Virus record (IMG/VR): IMGVR_UViG_3300028394_000057
Coordinates: 1 to 64,000 of that record
Direction: 5' to 3' (one strand)
DNA from: a virus
Length of the DNA: 64,000 nucleotides
This document shows, one piece after another, positions 1-11,570 of the stretch. Numbering within the stretch: the first letter of the stretch is position 1; each line of letters starts with the position of its first letter. The position numbers and the translations under genes were made by a program. The notes beneath the pieces are model-generated. The model was not told the DNA's origin. It saw only the letters and a program-made list of their open reading frames with translations, and searched no databases.

Positions 1-1
1 T

Positions 2-2197
<2,196 letters not shown>

Positions 2198-2210
2198 GAA
2201 AGGATAAACC

Positions 2211-2360
2211 ATGAATGAAATAACTGAATTATTAACTTACTGGGAAAATGATGGATTAGCAAATCCAGCAGCATTAAAAGCAGCACATGATGCTATTGTG
2301 CTTTTAGTTGCAAAAGTAGAAGAATTAGAAACTCAAATTAAAAATTTATCTAATATATAA
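2211..2360 (+). CDS. Small helical protein following tail fibre
   Basis: 49 residues, ATG start 13 bases after the fibre stop, preceded by AAAGGA as ribosome binding site. The sequence is predicted almost entirely helical, with an alternating hydrophobic pattern in its second half (AIVLLVAKVEELETQIKNL) typical of a short coiled coil. No family is recognised. Its position directly behind the fibre, in the same orientation and with no terminator between, suggests a co-transcribed fibre accessory or assembly protein, but this is inference only. Confidence 0.7.
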   Translation: MNEITELLTYWENDGLANPAALKAAHDAIVLLVAKVEELETQIKNLSNI

Positions 2361-2369
2361 AATTAGTGT

Positions 2370-2410
2370 TTGACTTTTTATAAAACTGTGATATACTTTA
2401 TACATCACAG
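2370..2410 (+). promoter_or_regulatory. Sigma-70-type promoter with operator-like dyad before ribonucleotide reductase
   Basis: TTGACT at 2370-2375 and TATACT at 2392-2397 are separated by 16 bases. A perfect 7-base inverted repeat, CTGTGAT (2386-2392) and ATCACAG (2404-2410), brackets the -10 and the expected transcription start near 2404, as expected for a repressor operator. It does not look like a typical NrdR box. Confidence 0.75.
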
Positions 2411-2431
2411 TTATGGAAAGGCGGAAACGCT

Positions 2432-4462
2432 ATGTCGGAATTTTTTTCTTTTACCCTACCAACAGATTTTGTAGAAAAATACAAATCATTGGAATCACCC
2501 TTTGGATTCGTGGATGCAGGTGGCAACGCACTAGGTGAAATTACTTTTGTTCGAACTTACTCACGAGTCAAAGAAGATGGAACTAAAGAACGCTGGTACG
2601 AAGTTGTACGCAGAGTTATTGAAGGTATGTACTCTGTCCAGAAAAACCATGCAAAAGAGAATCGTCTTCCATGGAATGACTATAAGGCACAGAAGTCAGC
2701 ACAAGAAGCATTTGACCGTATGTTTACTCTAAAATGGACACCTCCAGGTCGTGGAATGTGGACTTTTGGAACACCTCTCACAATGGAAAAACGTAACTCT
2801 GCTGCTTTACAAAACTGTGCTATGGTATCAACAAAGGACCTAGATAAAAATGACCCAGGTGCTTTGTTTGCTTGGGTTATGGATGCTCTTATGCTTGGTA
2901 TTGGAGTTGGCTTTGATACCCTTGGTAAAGACAAAAACTTCCCAATCTATGCACCAACAGAACCAGAGGTAGTCTATATTATCCCAGATACTCGTGAAGG
3001 CTGGGTAGAGGCAACACGTTTGCTAATTAACTCATATCTTCGTGCAGGTCAAAACATTCAAAAATTTGACTATTCAGAAATTCGTCTAGAAGGTGCTGCA
3101 ATTAAAGGTTTTGGTGGCGTAGCCTCTGGTCCTGCACCGCTAATCAAACTACATGAACGCATTAGTCATGTACTAAATGGTCGTGTTGGTGATAACCTAG
3201 ATGCTCGTGCCATTGTTGATTTAATTAACCTTATTGGTACTTGTGTTGTTTCAGGTAATGTCAGACGTTCTGCTACACTTGCACTTGGGGTAGACGGAGA
3301 TGAAGACTTCCTAAATTTAAAGAATCCAGAAGCATTCCCAGAGCGTAACTCGTATGACCCAAACAACCCAGGATGGGCTTGGATGTCAAACAACTCTATT
3401 GAGGCAAAAGTTGGAATGGATTATGAAAAATATGTAGACCGTATTGTTGACAATGGTGAGCCAGGATTTATCTGGCTTGATGTTGCTCGTAACTTTGGTC
3501 GTTTAGCAGACCCAGCAGATGGTAAGGACTATCGTGTAATGGGCTTTAATCCGTGTGCAGAACAGCCATTAGAGTCATACGAACTATGTACCCTTGTAGA
3601 AGTACACCTAAACCGTCACGAGTCTAAGGAAGACTTCCTGCGTACTCTTAAATTTGCTTACTTGTATGGAAAGACTGTTACCCTTCTTCCTACTCACTGG
3701 CAACAGACTAACGGTATCATGCAACGAAATCGTAGAATTGGAACATCTCTAACAGGCATTGCATCGTTCGCTGACGAGCACGGTCTACCTGCTACTCGTG
3801 AGTGGATGGACGAAGGATACAACAAGATTCGTTACTACGATAATAAGTATTCAGAGTGGATGTGTGTTCGTGAATCAATTCGTGTAACCACCGTTAAGCC
3901 ATCTGGTTCTGTATCAATTCTTTCAGGTGCTACCCCTGGTGTTCACTGGGGTCCAGGCGGAAAGTTTTATCTAAGAGCAATTCGTTTTGGTAACACAGAC
4001 CCAATGCTACACCTGTTTAAAGCGGCAGGGTATAAGATTGAACTAGACCTGGTTTCAGCAAATACTTCAGTAGTATACTTTCCAATTGCTTCGGGACAGA
4101 AGCGAGCAGAAAAAGATGTAACTCTATTTGAAAAGACAGCCCTTGCCGCTACCGCTCAGAAGTACTGGTCAGATAACGGTGTTTCAGTAACACTATCATT
4201 TGATACAACAAATGAAAAGCAGCACATTTCATCTGTTTTAAACATGTACGAAGGACAACTAAAGGCAGTATCCTTCTTGCCAATGGGAAACACAGTTTAT
4301 CCACAGCAACCATATTCTGAAATTACAGAAGATGAGTATGACTACTACATTGGTAGGTTAGCAAAGATTGATTTCTCTGCTATTTATGATGGAGTAGAAA
4401 ACTTAGAGGCACTTGGAGAAAGTTACTGCAGTACAGATTATTGTGAGATTAAAATTAAATAG
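2432..4462 (+). CDS. nrdJ: Class II (adenosylcobalamin-dependent) ribonucleoside-triphosphate reductase
   Basis: 676 residues; reduces ribonucleotides to deoxyribonucleotides using a B12-derived radical, supplying DNA precursors. It resembles the monomeric Lactobacillus-type enzyme. Visible residues: Cys129 in QNCAMVS (first redox Cys), NPCAEQ with radical Cys375 and Glu377, second redox Cys386 in ELCTL (11 residues after Cys375, as in the family), the TVKPSGSVS loop, and a C-terminal CSTDYC pair (Cys666, Cys671) that recycles the active-site disulfide. The start ATG follows GAAAGG. It has its own promoter and terminator, so it is an independent unit. Class II enzymes work with or without oxygen and need cobalamin from host or environment. 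Confidence 0.93.
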   Translation: MSEFFSFTLPTDFVEKYKSLESPFGFVDAGGNALGEITFVRTYSRVKEDGTKERWYEVVRRVIEGMYSVQKNHAKENRLPWNDYKAQKSAQEAFDRMFTLKWTPPGRGMWTFGTPLTMEKRNSAALQNCAMVSTKDLDKNDPGALFAWVMDALMLGIGVGFDTLGKDKNFPIYAPTEPEVVYIIPDTREGWVEATRLLINSYLRAGQNIQKFDYSEIRLEGAAIKGFGGVASGPAPLIKLHERISHVLNGRVGDNLDARAIVDLINLIGTCVVSGNVRRSATLALGVDGDEDFLNLKNPEAFPERNSYDPNNPGWAWMSNNSIEAKVGMDYEKYVDRIVDNGEPGFIWLDVARNFGRLADPADGKDYRVMGFNPCAEQPLESYELCTLVEVHLNRHESKEDFLRTLKFAYLYGKTVTLLPTHWQQTNGIMQRNRRIGTSLTGIASFADEHGLPATREWMDEGYNKIRYYDNKYSEWMCVRESIRVTTVKPSGSVSILSGATPGVHWGPGGKFYLRAIRFGNTDPMLHLFKAAGYKIELDLVSANTSVVYFPIASGQKRAEKDVTLFEKTALAATAQKYWSDNGVSVTLSFDTTNEKQHISSVLNMYEGQLKAVSFLPMGNTVYPQQPYSEITEDEYDYYIGRLAKIDFSAIYDGVENLEALGESYCSTDYCEIKIK

Positions 4463-4474
4463 TTATCACTAAAA

Positions 4475-4508
4475 AAATACCCTGCCATTAACTTAGCAGG
4501 GTATTTTC
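4475..4508 (+). terminator. Rho-independent terminator after nrdJ
   Basis: Perfect 11-base stem AAATACCCTGC (4475-4485) with GCAGGGTATTT (4496-4506), 10-base loop, ending in a short T-rich tract. Confidence 0.9.
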
Positions 4509-4513
4509 TTATG

Positions 4514-4522
4514 TGATAGAAT
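4514..4522 (+). promoter_or_regulatory. Extended -10 promoter for the virion gene at 4530 (leaderless)
   Basis: TGATAGAAT (TGn plus TAGAAT at 4517-4522) lies only 7 bases before the ATG at 4530, so the predicted transcription start coincides with the start codon. No Shine-Dalgarno is present. Confidence 0.6.
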
Positions 4523-4529
4523 AGTAAGT

Positions 4530-7475
4530 ATGGCTATTAGTTCAAATAAATATATTCAAAAAATATCTTCTCAACATCCAACTGCCTTATGGTCGTTAGA
4601 TGATGAAGCATATTATGTTAAATTAATGTCGGATAGCGGAAGAGACTTAATAAATTGGACAAATGTTAACGCCGATAGTGTTACTAATATAGTTCCAGAA
4701 AACATAATTTTACCACGCAAAGATAGACCTTGCACAGAAATTGTTGGGTTAGAAATTGGTGGGGAAAATATTTATGGAAGCGTGTATCTTATAAGTGATG
4801 AAACTTTTACCTCGCAATCAGGCTCTTTTGATATTTCTTTTAATGTATATTCATATGGAAGCGATATACGTTATGCAAGGGTTGGTTATCAAATAGGAAC
4901 AACTAAATCAATTACAGGAGTTGGAAAGAGGACCACTCAAAACAGTCAAGTAAAATATTTTACAAGCAGTCCCCATGGTTTTACTAATGGACAATTTGTT
5001 ACTGTTTCTGGTACTGTTCCAACAGGGGCAAATCCAGGTGCCTATGACCAGGATGGAATTGTAGAAGTAATTAGTTCAACAACTTTTTGTATAACTAGTG
5101 GACTTAACTTTAATGCTTCGATTGCAGCAAATGAGTCTGCAGGAGAAACGTTTGTTGGTCAGATGGCAGTTGCGTCAGATGTTCGGTTGGCTGGAGAACA
5201 AAATAAATGGCTTTTTTTATCGGGACAATTTACTAGAGCAGTTTCAGGTGCAAAACTAAGATTAAAAATCTTTTATGACGGTGATTATGAAAAAACATTT
5301 TTAGTTAATGGAATAGATGTAGGAGAAAACTCATTAAAATTTGTTGGTAAATCTTCTGGACAAACCCCAGTAGAACTACCATCCGACATTGCAACAGATG
5401 AAACTTATGGAATTCCTGCAGAAAACTTTTTATCAAATTCCAACAAGGGTTATTATATTGTAAAAGACAACATACTTTGTACAGAAAATTCTTCAATTCC
5501 AATGGTTTATGGTTCTTCAAACACAACAGTCTTGTTCACAAACAACAATGCCCCATCATTAATTTTTCCTGGATTTGGATTTCTTAATGATTCTGGAATA
5601 AATAAAACATACAATTTTGAAACTTTTATTAGAATAAACGGAAATACAACAAGTCCAAAAAGAATTTTAGGACCTCTACAATCAGATGATGGGGTTTATG
5701 TGGATGGTTCTTTTATTGGTTTAAAAATAAATAATTTATATAAAACTGTTTATGTTGGAGAATGGTTTAAACCAATGCTATTAAATATTCAATACACAAA
5801 AAATAACATAGAACTTTTTATAAATGCAGAAAAACTTATAAACATAAATACTGCAAATGAAAGTATTTCTTTTCCAGAAAAAATTGCTACTACTGGGACA
5901 TATATTGACAAAGACCAGGATTGGATTGGTTTTTATTATTATGATGAATTTAATTCAATAGAGGTTGATACAGTTGCAATATATTGCTATGTTGTAAATG
6001 AATCAATATTAAAACAAAGACTTTTATATGCACAAGCAGTAAAAACATCTATTTTAGAAAATCAGGCTATTCAGAATAATGGAGAATTTTTTCATTTTCA
6101 GTATCCGTCATCTAACTATAGCAAGAATTACAATTATCCAACCTTTTCTAAATGGGAAAATGCTAGAATATTAGAAAATATAACAATAAAAGATAATGCA
6201 TTGTGTACTTTAGAATATGAATTGCCATCAATAAATTTAGGAACAAAAACACAAAATGAATGGCTGTCTGACCAGTATGAAATACAAAGTGAGGCAACAA
6301 ATTTTATGAGTTTAAAACCAGATTCATCCTATGACGATATTTATGGATACATATATTTTGATAATACAAATATTTTATCAGAGCCTATTTCATCAATATA
6401 TGCTGTTATAAAAAAACCAGCATCATCGGGCACCGAACAAAGACTTTTAACTATATACAATAATTATTCAAAAAATTATTTTAAAATTTGCTTAATTGGC
6501 TCAACTCTTTCATATGTTTTAAATTACAATGGAGTAGACACACAAATCTACTCAACGTCAAGTTCAATAATAAATAATAAAATTGCAATAGGAATTAATT
6601 TAGATATTATTAAAAATTCAACAAATTATGAATTATTATCATTTTTTAATGATAACAATTTGGTAATTTATGTTGGAGGAATGTTAGGAACAGAATATAC
6701 CTTTGACGGAAAAATCTATAAATTTGGAATATGTAATTCTAGAAATTCTTCAAATATTATTGCAAATTTTAATGAAAATGGAATAATGATACCAGCATCA
6801 TCCTTAGAAGATAATGTAGCAACATATACATTGTTTGTTGAAGAATTGTTTGATAATTTATTTTTAGATATTAAAACAAAATCATATTGGGAATCTTCAG
6901 TTTCTTTATTAAATTTATCTTATTTAAACTCGGATACACCAGATTTGAAATTTTTTCAACTAAACATAGATTATCCAGAAAATGTAAACATTGTTGATGG
7001 AGAATATGATACAACAAATGAATTAATTAAATCATATATAAGTTTTCAAGAAAACTCATCAGGTTTATCCGAATCAATTTTTTCTTCAACAGTACCACTT
7101 ACAAAAAATAAAATAATTGATGCAAAATTAAATTGGGCAAATAAAAAATATGAATTTATTGACCATACATTAGTTTACTCACCATCAGACATAGATATAA
7201 CTGATTACAGTGTTGTAATGCATTTAGAATTTGTTTCTAATGTTTATACAAAACCAATTAAATTAAAATATTTAGAGTTGGCATCAAAAACAACTGAAAG
7301 CAATAATGTTTCTACAATTACAACAACATCTGGAGCACCAGTTGAGCATTACTCTCTTGATGAAAATCAATTATTTGATTATCAAAATGATTCTGGTATT
7401 TTAATAACAAAAGAATCAACTTCATATTTAAATTTAAACAATAAAAGCGGCATTAGAATGGTTGGTTTAGAATAA
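4530..7475 (+). CDS. Large virion (minor tail/adhesion) protein with lectin-like regions
   Basis: 981 residues, Asn/Ser/Ile-rich with a beta-strand pattern throughout and no signal peptide or membrane segment. Near residues 130-193 is a small beta-module (HGFTNGQFVTVSG...) that recurs in three other virion proteins of this window. The N-terminal TALWSLDD and later segments such as SFIGLKINN...YVGEWFKPMLLNIQYT look like concanavalin A/LamG-type sandwich strands, which often bind glycans. No precise family is recognised; the virion role is inferred from composition and from position between the fibre and portal regions. Codon use is extremely AT-rich (AAT, TTT, ATA). It overlaps the next gene by one base (TAATG). 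Confidence 0.7.
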   Translation: MAISSNKYIQKISSQHPTALWSLDDEAYYVKLMSDSGRDLINWTNVNADSVTNIVPENIILPRKDRPCTEIVGLEIGGENIYGSVYLISDETFTSQSGSFDISFNVYSYGSDIRYARVGYQIGTTKSITGVGKRTTQNSQVKYFTSSPHGFTNGQFVTVSGTVPTGANPGAYDQDGIVEVISSTTFCITSGLNFNASIAANESAGETFVGQMAVASDVRLAGEQNKWLFLSGQFTRAVSGAKLRLKIFYDGDYEKTFLVNGIDVGENSLKFVGKSSGQTPVELPSDIATDETYGIPAENFLSNSNKGYYIVKDNILCTENSSIPMVYGSSNTTVLFTNNNAPSLIFPGFGFLNDSGINKTYNFETFIRINGNTTSPKRILGPLQSDDGVYVDGSFIGLKINNLYKTVYVGEWFKPMLLNIQYTKNNIELFINAEKLININTANESISFPEKIATTGTYIDKDQDWIGFYYYDEFNSIEVDTVAIYCYVVNESILKQRLLYAQAVKTSILENQAIQNNGEFFHFQYPSSNYSKNYNYPTFSKWENARILENITIKDNALCTLEYELPSINLGTKTQNEWLSDQYEIQSEATNFMSLKPDSSYDDIYGYIYFDNTNILSEPISSIYAVIKKPASSGTEQRLLTIYNNYSKNYFKICLIGSTLSYVLNYNGVDTQIYSTSSSIINNKIAIGINLDIIKNSTNYELLSFFNDNNLVIYVGGMLGTEYTFDGKIYKFGICNSRNSSNIIANFNENGIMIPASSLEDNVATYTLFVEELFDNLFLDIKTKSYWESSVSLLNLSYLNSDTPDLKFFQLNIDYPENVNIVDGEYDTTNELIKSYISFQENSSGLSESIFSSTVPLTKNKIIDAKLNWANKKYEFIDHTLVYSPSDIDITDYSVVMHLEFVSNVYTKPIKLKYLELASKTTESNNVSTITTTSGAPVEHYSLDENQLFDYQNDSGILITKESTSYLNLNNKSGIRMVGLE

Positions 7476-8224
7476 TGGCAACAGCAAAAGCAAAAATTTC
7501 AATGTCAAATGCACAAAGTGGGTATCCTATAAAATATATTATTTTCAGGTTTCAGTCATCAGCAATAACAAATGCTGAAAGTATTGAAATGGTTACAATG
7601 AGAATAAATTCTGATGATTATAGAATTATGATATTAAAAGGAACCAACACTGCAACAAATACAAACAATAATAAATTAAAGATTCAAAAAAAAGTTGATA
7701 ATACTTACATAACGGTTACAGATGCTAGTGTTTATACTTTAAATTCGCAAACACCAACAGGCTTTTTTGAATATAAAGCAGGTGCTGGTCAATGGGCAAC
7801 TGTAGGAATAAAATTTCCAGAAAAACCAGCCGCAGCGGATTCATATTTTCAAATTAATTCTAATCCAAACTGTAGTTTTACTTTGGCTGGATTTGCATAC
7901 TACGCTTCTGAAAATAATGAACAAAAACAATATTACACATTCAATACTTGGGGTAATGTAGATGACTTGCAATGGTATGCATATAGCAACACATCTCCTC
8001 AAACTTGGCAAAATGTTCATTATTCAGTAATAGACAGCAGGGCAATTGATAGCATTCAAACTCTATTTAATACATTTACTGGAAATGATGCAATTAATCC
8101 AACACCCCCAAGTAATATTACAACTGATACAACTGATACAAATTTACTAAATCTTGCTATAAGTCCTGAATTTAAAATATATATAGATGTCAAAAAAACA
8201 ATAATTACACAAACCCCTGTATAA
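7475..8224 (+). CDS. Predicted virion structural protein, function unknown
   Basis: 249 residues; the start overlaps the preceding stop by one base (TAATG), implying translational coupling. The sequence is beta-rich and polar (Asn, Thr, Tyr) with no recognised catalytic motif, membrane segment or signal peptide. It shares the AT-rich codon use of its upstream neighbour, suggesting a two-gene module of surface or tail proteins. It could be a second adhesin subunit or an assembly partner; the function is not known. Confidence 0.65.
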   Translation: MATAKAKISMSNAQSGYPIKYIIFRFQSSAITNAESIEMVTMRINSDDYRIMILKGTNTATNTNNNKLKIQKKVDNTYITVTDASVYTLNSQTPTGFFEYKAGAGQWATVGIKFPEKPAAADSYFQINSNPNCSFTLAGFAYYASENNEQKQYYTFNTWGNVDDLQWYAYSNTSPQTWQNVHYSVIDSRAIDSIQTLFNTFTGNDAINPTPPSNITTDTTDTNLLNLAISPEFKIYIDVKKTIITQTPV

Positions 8225-8226
8225 TA

Positions 8227-8235
8227 TGGTATACT
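8227..8235 (+). promoter_or_regulatory. Extended -10 promoter deciding the start at 8243
   Basis: TGGTATACT, with TATACT at 8230-8235, overlaps the end of the preceding gene region. An ATG sits 7 bases downstream at 8243, matching a leaderless transcript. The in-frame GTG at 8237 would lie upstream of the predicted transcription start. Confidence 0.6.
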
Positions 8236-8242
8236 AGTGGTT

Positions 8243-8638
8243 ATGGATATTGATACTACAAAAGATATTGGTCAAGTTATGCCCAATCAAATCGGAAAAA
8301 CAAAGGTTTCTGTTGTAAAGGAACCATTCTCAGACTATGGAATATATGTTTGGCAACTTCGTTCTGGCAAAGTCTTTACAGACGGTGAAGGAAATGCCCT
8401 GTCTATTGACTCAATGAGAGGCGATGAATCAAGAATTGCTTTACTTCGTAACGAAGCATCATGGCTAGGTCAACCAGACGGTCAGGCTATATTTTTTGCC
8501 AATGTTCGCAAAGTATCTGATGAAGAGCATAGTGAACAAGTTGATAGAATGGCTCAAGGATACATTCCTTCGGAAACAGATTTGGGTGCTCTTGTAGATG
8601 CAAAGAAAACCTTTGAACTGTACGGAAGTGATGACTAA
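8243..8638 (+). CDS. Conserved small protein upstream of portal
   Basis: 131 residues from ATG 8243. A GTG two codons earlier is possible but would precede the predicted mRNA start. The protein is soluble and mixed alpha/beta, with a central DYGIYVWQLRSGKVF segment and an acidic C terminus. No enzyme motif is recognised. It overlaps the portal gene by one base (TAATG), so it is probably co-translated with portal; small proteins at this position in actinophages are generally uncharacterised. A head-assembly role is inferred only from linkage. Confidence 0.7.
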   Translation: MDIDTTKDIGQVMPNQIGKTKVSVVKEPFSDYGIYVWQLRSGKVFTDGEGNALSIDSMRGDESRIALLRNEASWLGQPDGQAIFFANVRKVSDEEHSEQVDRMAQGYIPSETDLGALVDAKKTFELYGSDD

Positions 8639-10236
8639 TGAGTTATTATGAATATGCAAATACACCTGCTCGTCTAGATGAAGCACAAGTAATTAAGAAT
8701 GAATTTGCTGACTATGACCCTTTTATCAAGTCATGGGATGATATAAAATCTTTCAACGGTATGCAAACCAATTTTAAACGTAGAAGTTCTAGAATGGCTA
8801 AGGCTCTAGGTGATGACGCATATCTTGAGTCTGCTGGTGCAATTCAGACTGGTATTAATGGAGCAAGTTCAAATGCTATTAATCCTGGTGTGGTATTTCG
8901 TAATGCATATGCATTGTTTGATGTCATTACTCCACCATACAATCTTTATGAACTAGCAAGTTATTACGACACTTCATTTGCAAACCATGCGGCTATTGAT
9001 GCCAAAGTTGAGAATACTGTTGGTCTAGGGTTTGACTTTATAATTTCTGATAAAACTGGTCTTAAATTAGAGGCAGCAACAACAGACCAAATGGCTCGTG
9101 CTCGCAAACGTATCGAAAGACTTAAAGTACAACTTCGTGACTGGCTAGAAAGCATGAACCAAGATGAATCATTTTCATCTATTCTCGAAAAGGTATTTAC
9201 AGATGTTCACACAATGGGTAACGGATACATCGAGGTTGGAAGAACAGTAACTGGAGAGATTGGATATATTGGACATATTCCAGCGGCTACCATGCGTGTT
9301 CGTAGACTTCGTGATGGTTATGTTCAAATTATCGCAAATAAAGTTGTTTATTTTCGTAACTTTGGTGCAAAAAACGTAAACTATATTACCGAAGACCAAA
9401 GACCAAATGAAATTATTCATATTAAAGAATACTCTCCACTAAATACTTTTTATGGTGTTCCAGACGTAATTGCTGCTATGCCAGCATTAATTGGAGACAT
9501 GCTTGCTACACAATACAATATTGATTACTTTAATAACAAGGCTGTTCCTCGTTACATTGTAACACTAAAAGGTGCACAACTTACACAAGAAGCAGAAGAC
9601 AAACTATTCCGTTTCTTGCAAACAGGTCTTAAAGGACAGTCTCATAGAACTCTTTATATTCCACTTCCAGGAGATTCAGAAACCAATAAGGTTGAGTTTA
9701 AAATGGAACCTATTGAGGCTGGAGTTCAAGAAGGTTCGTTTACTAAATATCGTGAACAGAACCGTGACGACATCCTAGTGGCTCACCAAGTACCATTGTC
9801 AAAATTGGGTGGTAGCAGTTCTTCAACAATTGCTGACTCATTAGCACAAGACCGCACATTTAAAGAACAGGTTGCTAGACCTGCACAACGCAATCTTGAA
9901 AAAATTCTCAATAAAATTATTCGTGAAAAGACAGATATTTTAGAATTTAAGTTTAACGAACTTACTCTTACAGATGAATTGGCTCAGTCACAGATTCTTA
10001 CTAACTATGTTAAGAACCAAATTATGGTTCCTAACGAGGCTCGTGAACTTCTAAATTTGCCAGAACGTGGAGAAAGTGATTCAATGATTCAGCCAACTGC
10101 TAGACAAGCAGCAGATTCAAATGCCAACAATGCTCAAAATAGAACTCGTGATGGAGACCGTCAACAGGCTCAAGCAGATAATACTGCAACAACTGCTGGA
10201 AGAAATCCAAAGGGTGAAGGGAGACGCTCCTCTTAA
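8638..10236 (+). CDS. Portal protein (PBSX/HK97-like)
   Basis: 532 residues, typical portal length. The portal dodecamer forms the DNA channel at one capsid vertex and docks terminase and tail. Recognisable family features are EIIHIKEYSPLNTFYGVP, the following LIGDMLATQYNIDYFNNKAVP segment (given here in pieces: TQYNIDYFNN, VPRYIVTL), and the late DDILVAHQVPLSKLGG motif followed by LAQDRTFKEQVARP. The C-terminal ~40 residues are Asn/Gln/Arg-rich and disordered, as in many portals. The gene is coupled to the upstream small gene by a one-base overlap and followed by the protease-scaffold and capsid genes in classical order. Confidence 0.93.
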   Translation: MSYYEYANTPARLDEAQVIKNEFADYDPFIKSWDDIKSFNGMQTNFKRRSSRMAKALGDDAYLESAGAIQTGINGASSNAINPGVVFRNAYALFDVITPPYNLYELASYYDTSFANHAAIDAKVENTVGLGFDFIISDKTGLKLEAATTDQMARARKRIERLKVQLRDWLESMNQDESFSSILEKVFTDVHTMGNGYIEVGRTVTGEIGYIGHIPAATMRVRRLRDGYVQIIANKVVYFRNFGAKNVNYITEDQRPNEIIHIKEYSPLNTFYGVPDVIAAMPALIGDMLATQYNIDYFNNKAVPRYIVTLKGAQLTQEAEDKLFRFLQTGLKGQSHRTLYIPLPGDSETNKVEFKMEPIEAGVQEGSFTKYREQNRDDILVAHQVPLSKLGGSSSSTIADSLAQDRTFKEQVARPAQRNLEKILNKIIREKTDILEFKFNELTLTDELAQSQILTNYVKNQIMVPNEARELLNLPERGESDSMIQPTARQAADSNANNAQNRTRDGDRQQAQADNTATTAGRNPKGEGRRSS

Positions 10237-10241
10237 AAAAG

Positions 10242-10288
10242 TGGTATAATAACATTTATATAACATTTTTATAAAAAGGGGCTATAAT
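10242..10288 (+). promoter_or_regulatory. Two -10 elements before the protease-scaffold gene
   Basis: TGGTATAAT (10242-10250) and a second TATAAT (10283-10288). The second lies 7 bases before ATG 10296, predicting a leaderless mRNA; the first would give a ~40-base leader. Confidence 0.6.
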
Positions 10289-10295
10289 TAATACT

Positions 10296-11546
10296 ATGAG
10301 TATTCAGAAGGCACATTTTGACATTGACGGAAATAATGTCCGTATTTCTATGCCTCTCACAAAAATAGATGCAGAACGCAGAATTGTATCTGGATTTGCT
10401 ACGCTTGATAACATTGACAAGCAAAATGATATCGTTACCCCAGAAGCATCCGTATCAGCCTTTTCTAAATTCCGTGGCAACATCCGTGAAATGCATCAGC
10501 CAAAAGCGGTAGGAAAAATGGTGGCATTTAAGGAAGACAAATACTTTGACCCAGAAGAAAAGAAATTCTATCAGGGTGTATATGTATCTGCTTATGTTTC
10601 AAAAGGTGCACAAGATACTTGGGAAAAAGTCTTGGATGGCACACTTACTGGATTTTCTATTGGTGGTAAGATGAAAAAGTGGGATGATGGCTATGACGAA
10701 AAAAGCGATTCCGCTATTAGAATTATTAAAGACTATGACTTGGTTGAGTTATCCCTTGTTGATAGTCCAGCAAATCAGTTTGCAAATATCTTATCTGTTG
10801 AAAAAGTAGACGGTGTTGATACTATTACAGGCGAGGGTACCGATGCAGTTTTAGAAAATGTATTCTGGGACAAAGAATCAGGATTGGTAACAATCACAGA
10901 AGAAGAGTCTGCAGTAAGTCCAGTAACTGGAACACAAATGCAAAACATAGGTTTTGTCGAGAAATCAGACAATGATAAACTTGACATGGTAAAGTTCTTA
11001 GTGGATAGTGCTAAAGGCATTAATACTTCTAAGATTATTAAAAAGGAGAATGATAACATGACCGATGAAAACGTAAACGTTGAATCAGTAGATGTCGTTC
11101 CAGAGGCAGAAGTTGTAGTTGACACTCCTGCTACAGAAGAAGTTGTTGAAGAGGTTCTAGTAACCGAAACAACACATGTAGAAGAAGTTGTAGAAGAAGT
11201 TGTTCCAGGTTCAGAGGAAGTAATTGCTAAGGCAGTTACAGAACTAAGTTCAACAGTTACAACAGCCTTTAGCGACATTACAGCAATCGTAAAGTCACTA
11301 GCAGATGCAAATGCATCACTAGTTTCTGAAGTTGCTGAACTAAAGAAGTCACTAGGTTTTGTGTCAGCAGTAGTTGCCGATGCAGAGTCAGACTTCACAA
11401 ATCTTGGAAAGCGTATCGATGCTGTAGAAGCAGACACCGCTTTCCGCAAGTCTGGTGACCTCGGTGAGGTCATTCAGGAACCAGTACTGGTGGAAAAATC
11501 AGTATGGGGCGGAAGTTTCCTCACAACATCCGATTTACTAAAATAA
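10296..11546 (+). CDS. Prohead serine protease fused to scaffold (XkdF-like/S78 family)
   Basis: 416 residues. The N-terminal ~165 residues match the phage prohead protease fold: RRIVSGFATLDNIDKQNDIV, His67 in REMHQPKAVG and Ser121 in TGFSIGGKMKKW as probable catalytic His and Ser, then YDLVELSLVDSPAN. The protease cleaves scaffold and capsid delta-domains during head maturation. Residues from about 250 onward are acidic, Glu/Val-rich and coiled-coil-forming, typical of a scaffold. A strong internal ribosome binding site and in-frame ATG at 11058 would produce the scaffold alone (annotated separately). The gene precedes the capsid gene by 24 bases. Confidence 0.9.
   Translation: MSIQKAHFDIDGNNVRISMPLTKIDAERRIVSGFATLDNIDKQNDIVTPEASVSAFSKFRGNIREMHQPKAVGKMVAFKEDKYFDPEEKKFYQGVYVSAYVSKGAQDTWEKVLDGTLTGFSIGGKMKKWDDGYDEKSDSAIRIIKDYDLVELSLVDSPANQFANILSVEKVDGVDTITGEGTDAVLENVFWDKESGLVTITEEESAVSPVTGTQMQNIGFVEKSDNDKLDMVKFLVDSAKGINTSKIIKKENDNMTDENVNVESVDVVPEAEVVVDTPATEEVVEEVLVTETTHVEEVVEEVVPGSEEVIAKAVTELSSTVTTAFSDITAIVKSLADANASLVSEVAELKKSLGFVSAVVADAESDFTNLGKRIDAVEADTAFRKSGDLGEVIQEPVLVEKSVWGGSFLTTSDLLK
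11058..11546 (+). CDS. Nested in-frame scaffold protein (internal start)
   Basis: An ATG in frame with the protease gene, codon 255, is preceded by AAAAGGAG at 11041-11048, with 9 bases between GGAG and the ATG. The product would be 162 residues, equal to the acidic coiled-coil C-terminal part of the long protein. This is the arrangement known for lambda C/Nu3, where independent translation of the 3' part makes excess scaffold. The sequence shows the site; production of the short form is inferred. Few other positions in this gene carry such a strong Shine-Dalgarno, and the full-length start itself has none. Confidence 0.65.
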   Translation: MTDENVNVESVDVVPEAEVVVDTPATEEVVEEVLVTETTHVEEVVEEVVPGSEEVIAKAVTELSSTVTTAFSDITAIVKSLADANASLVSEVAELKKSLGFVSAVVADAESDFTNLGKRIDAVEADTAFRKSGDLGEVIQEPVLVEKSVWGGSFLTTSDLLK

Positions 11547-11570
11547 ACTCACTAGGAGGTGAAAAATAAA

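Noticed and set aside
10775-11473. Long minus-strand frame antisense to the scaffold region
   Set aside because: Ser/Thr-rich shadow of the Glu/Val/Ala-rich scaffold coding sequence; no start signals and inconsistent with local transcription.
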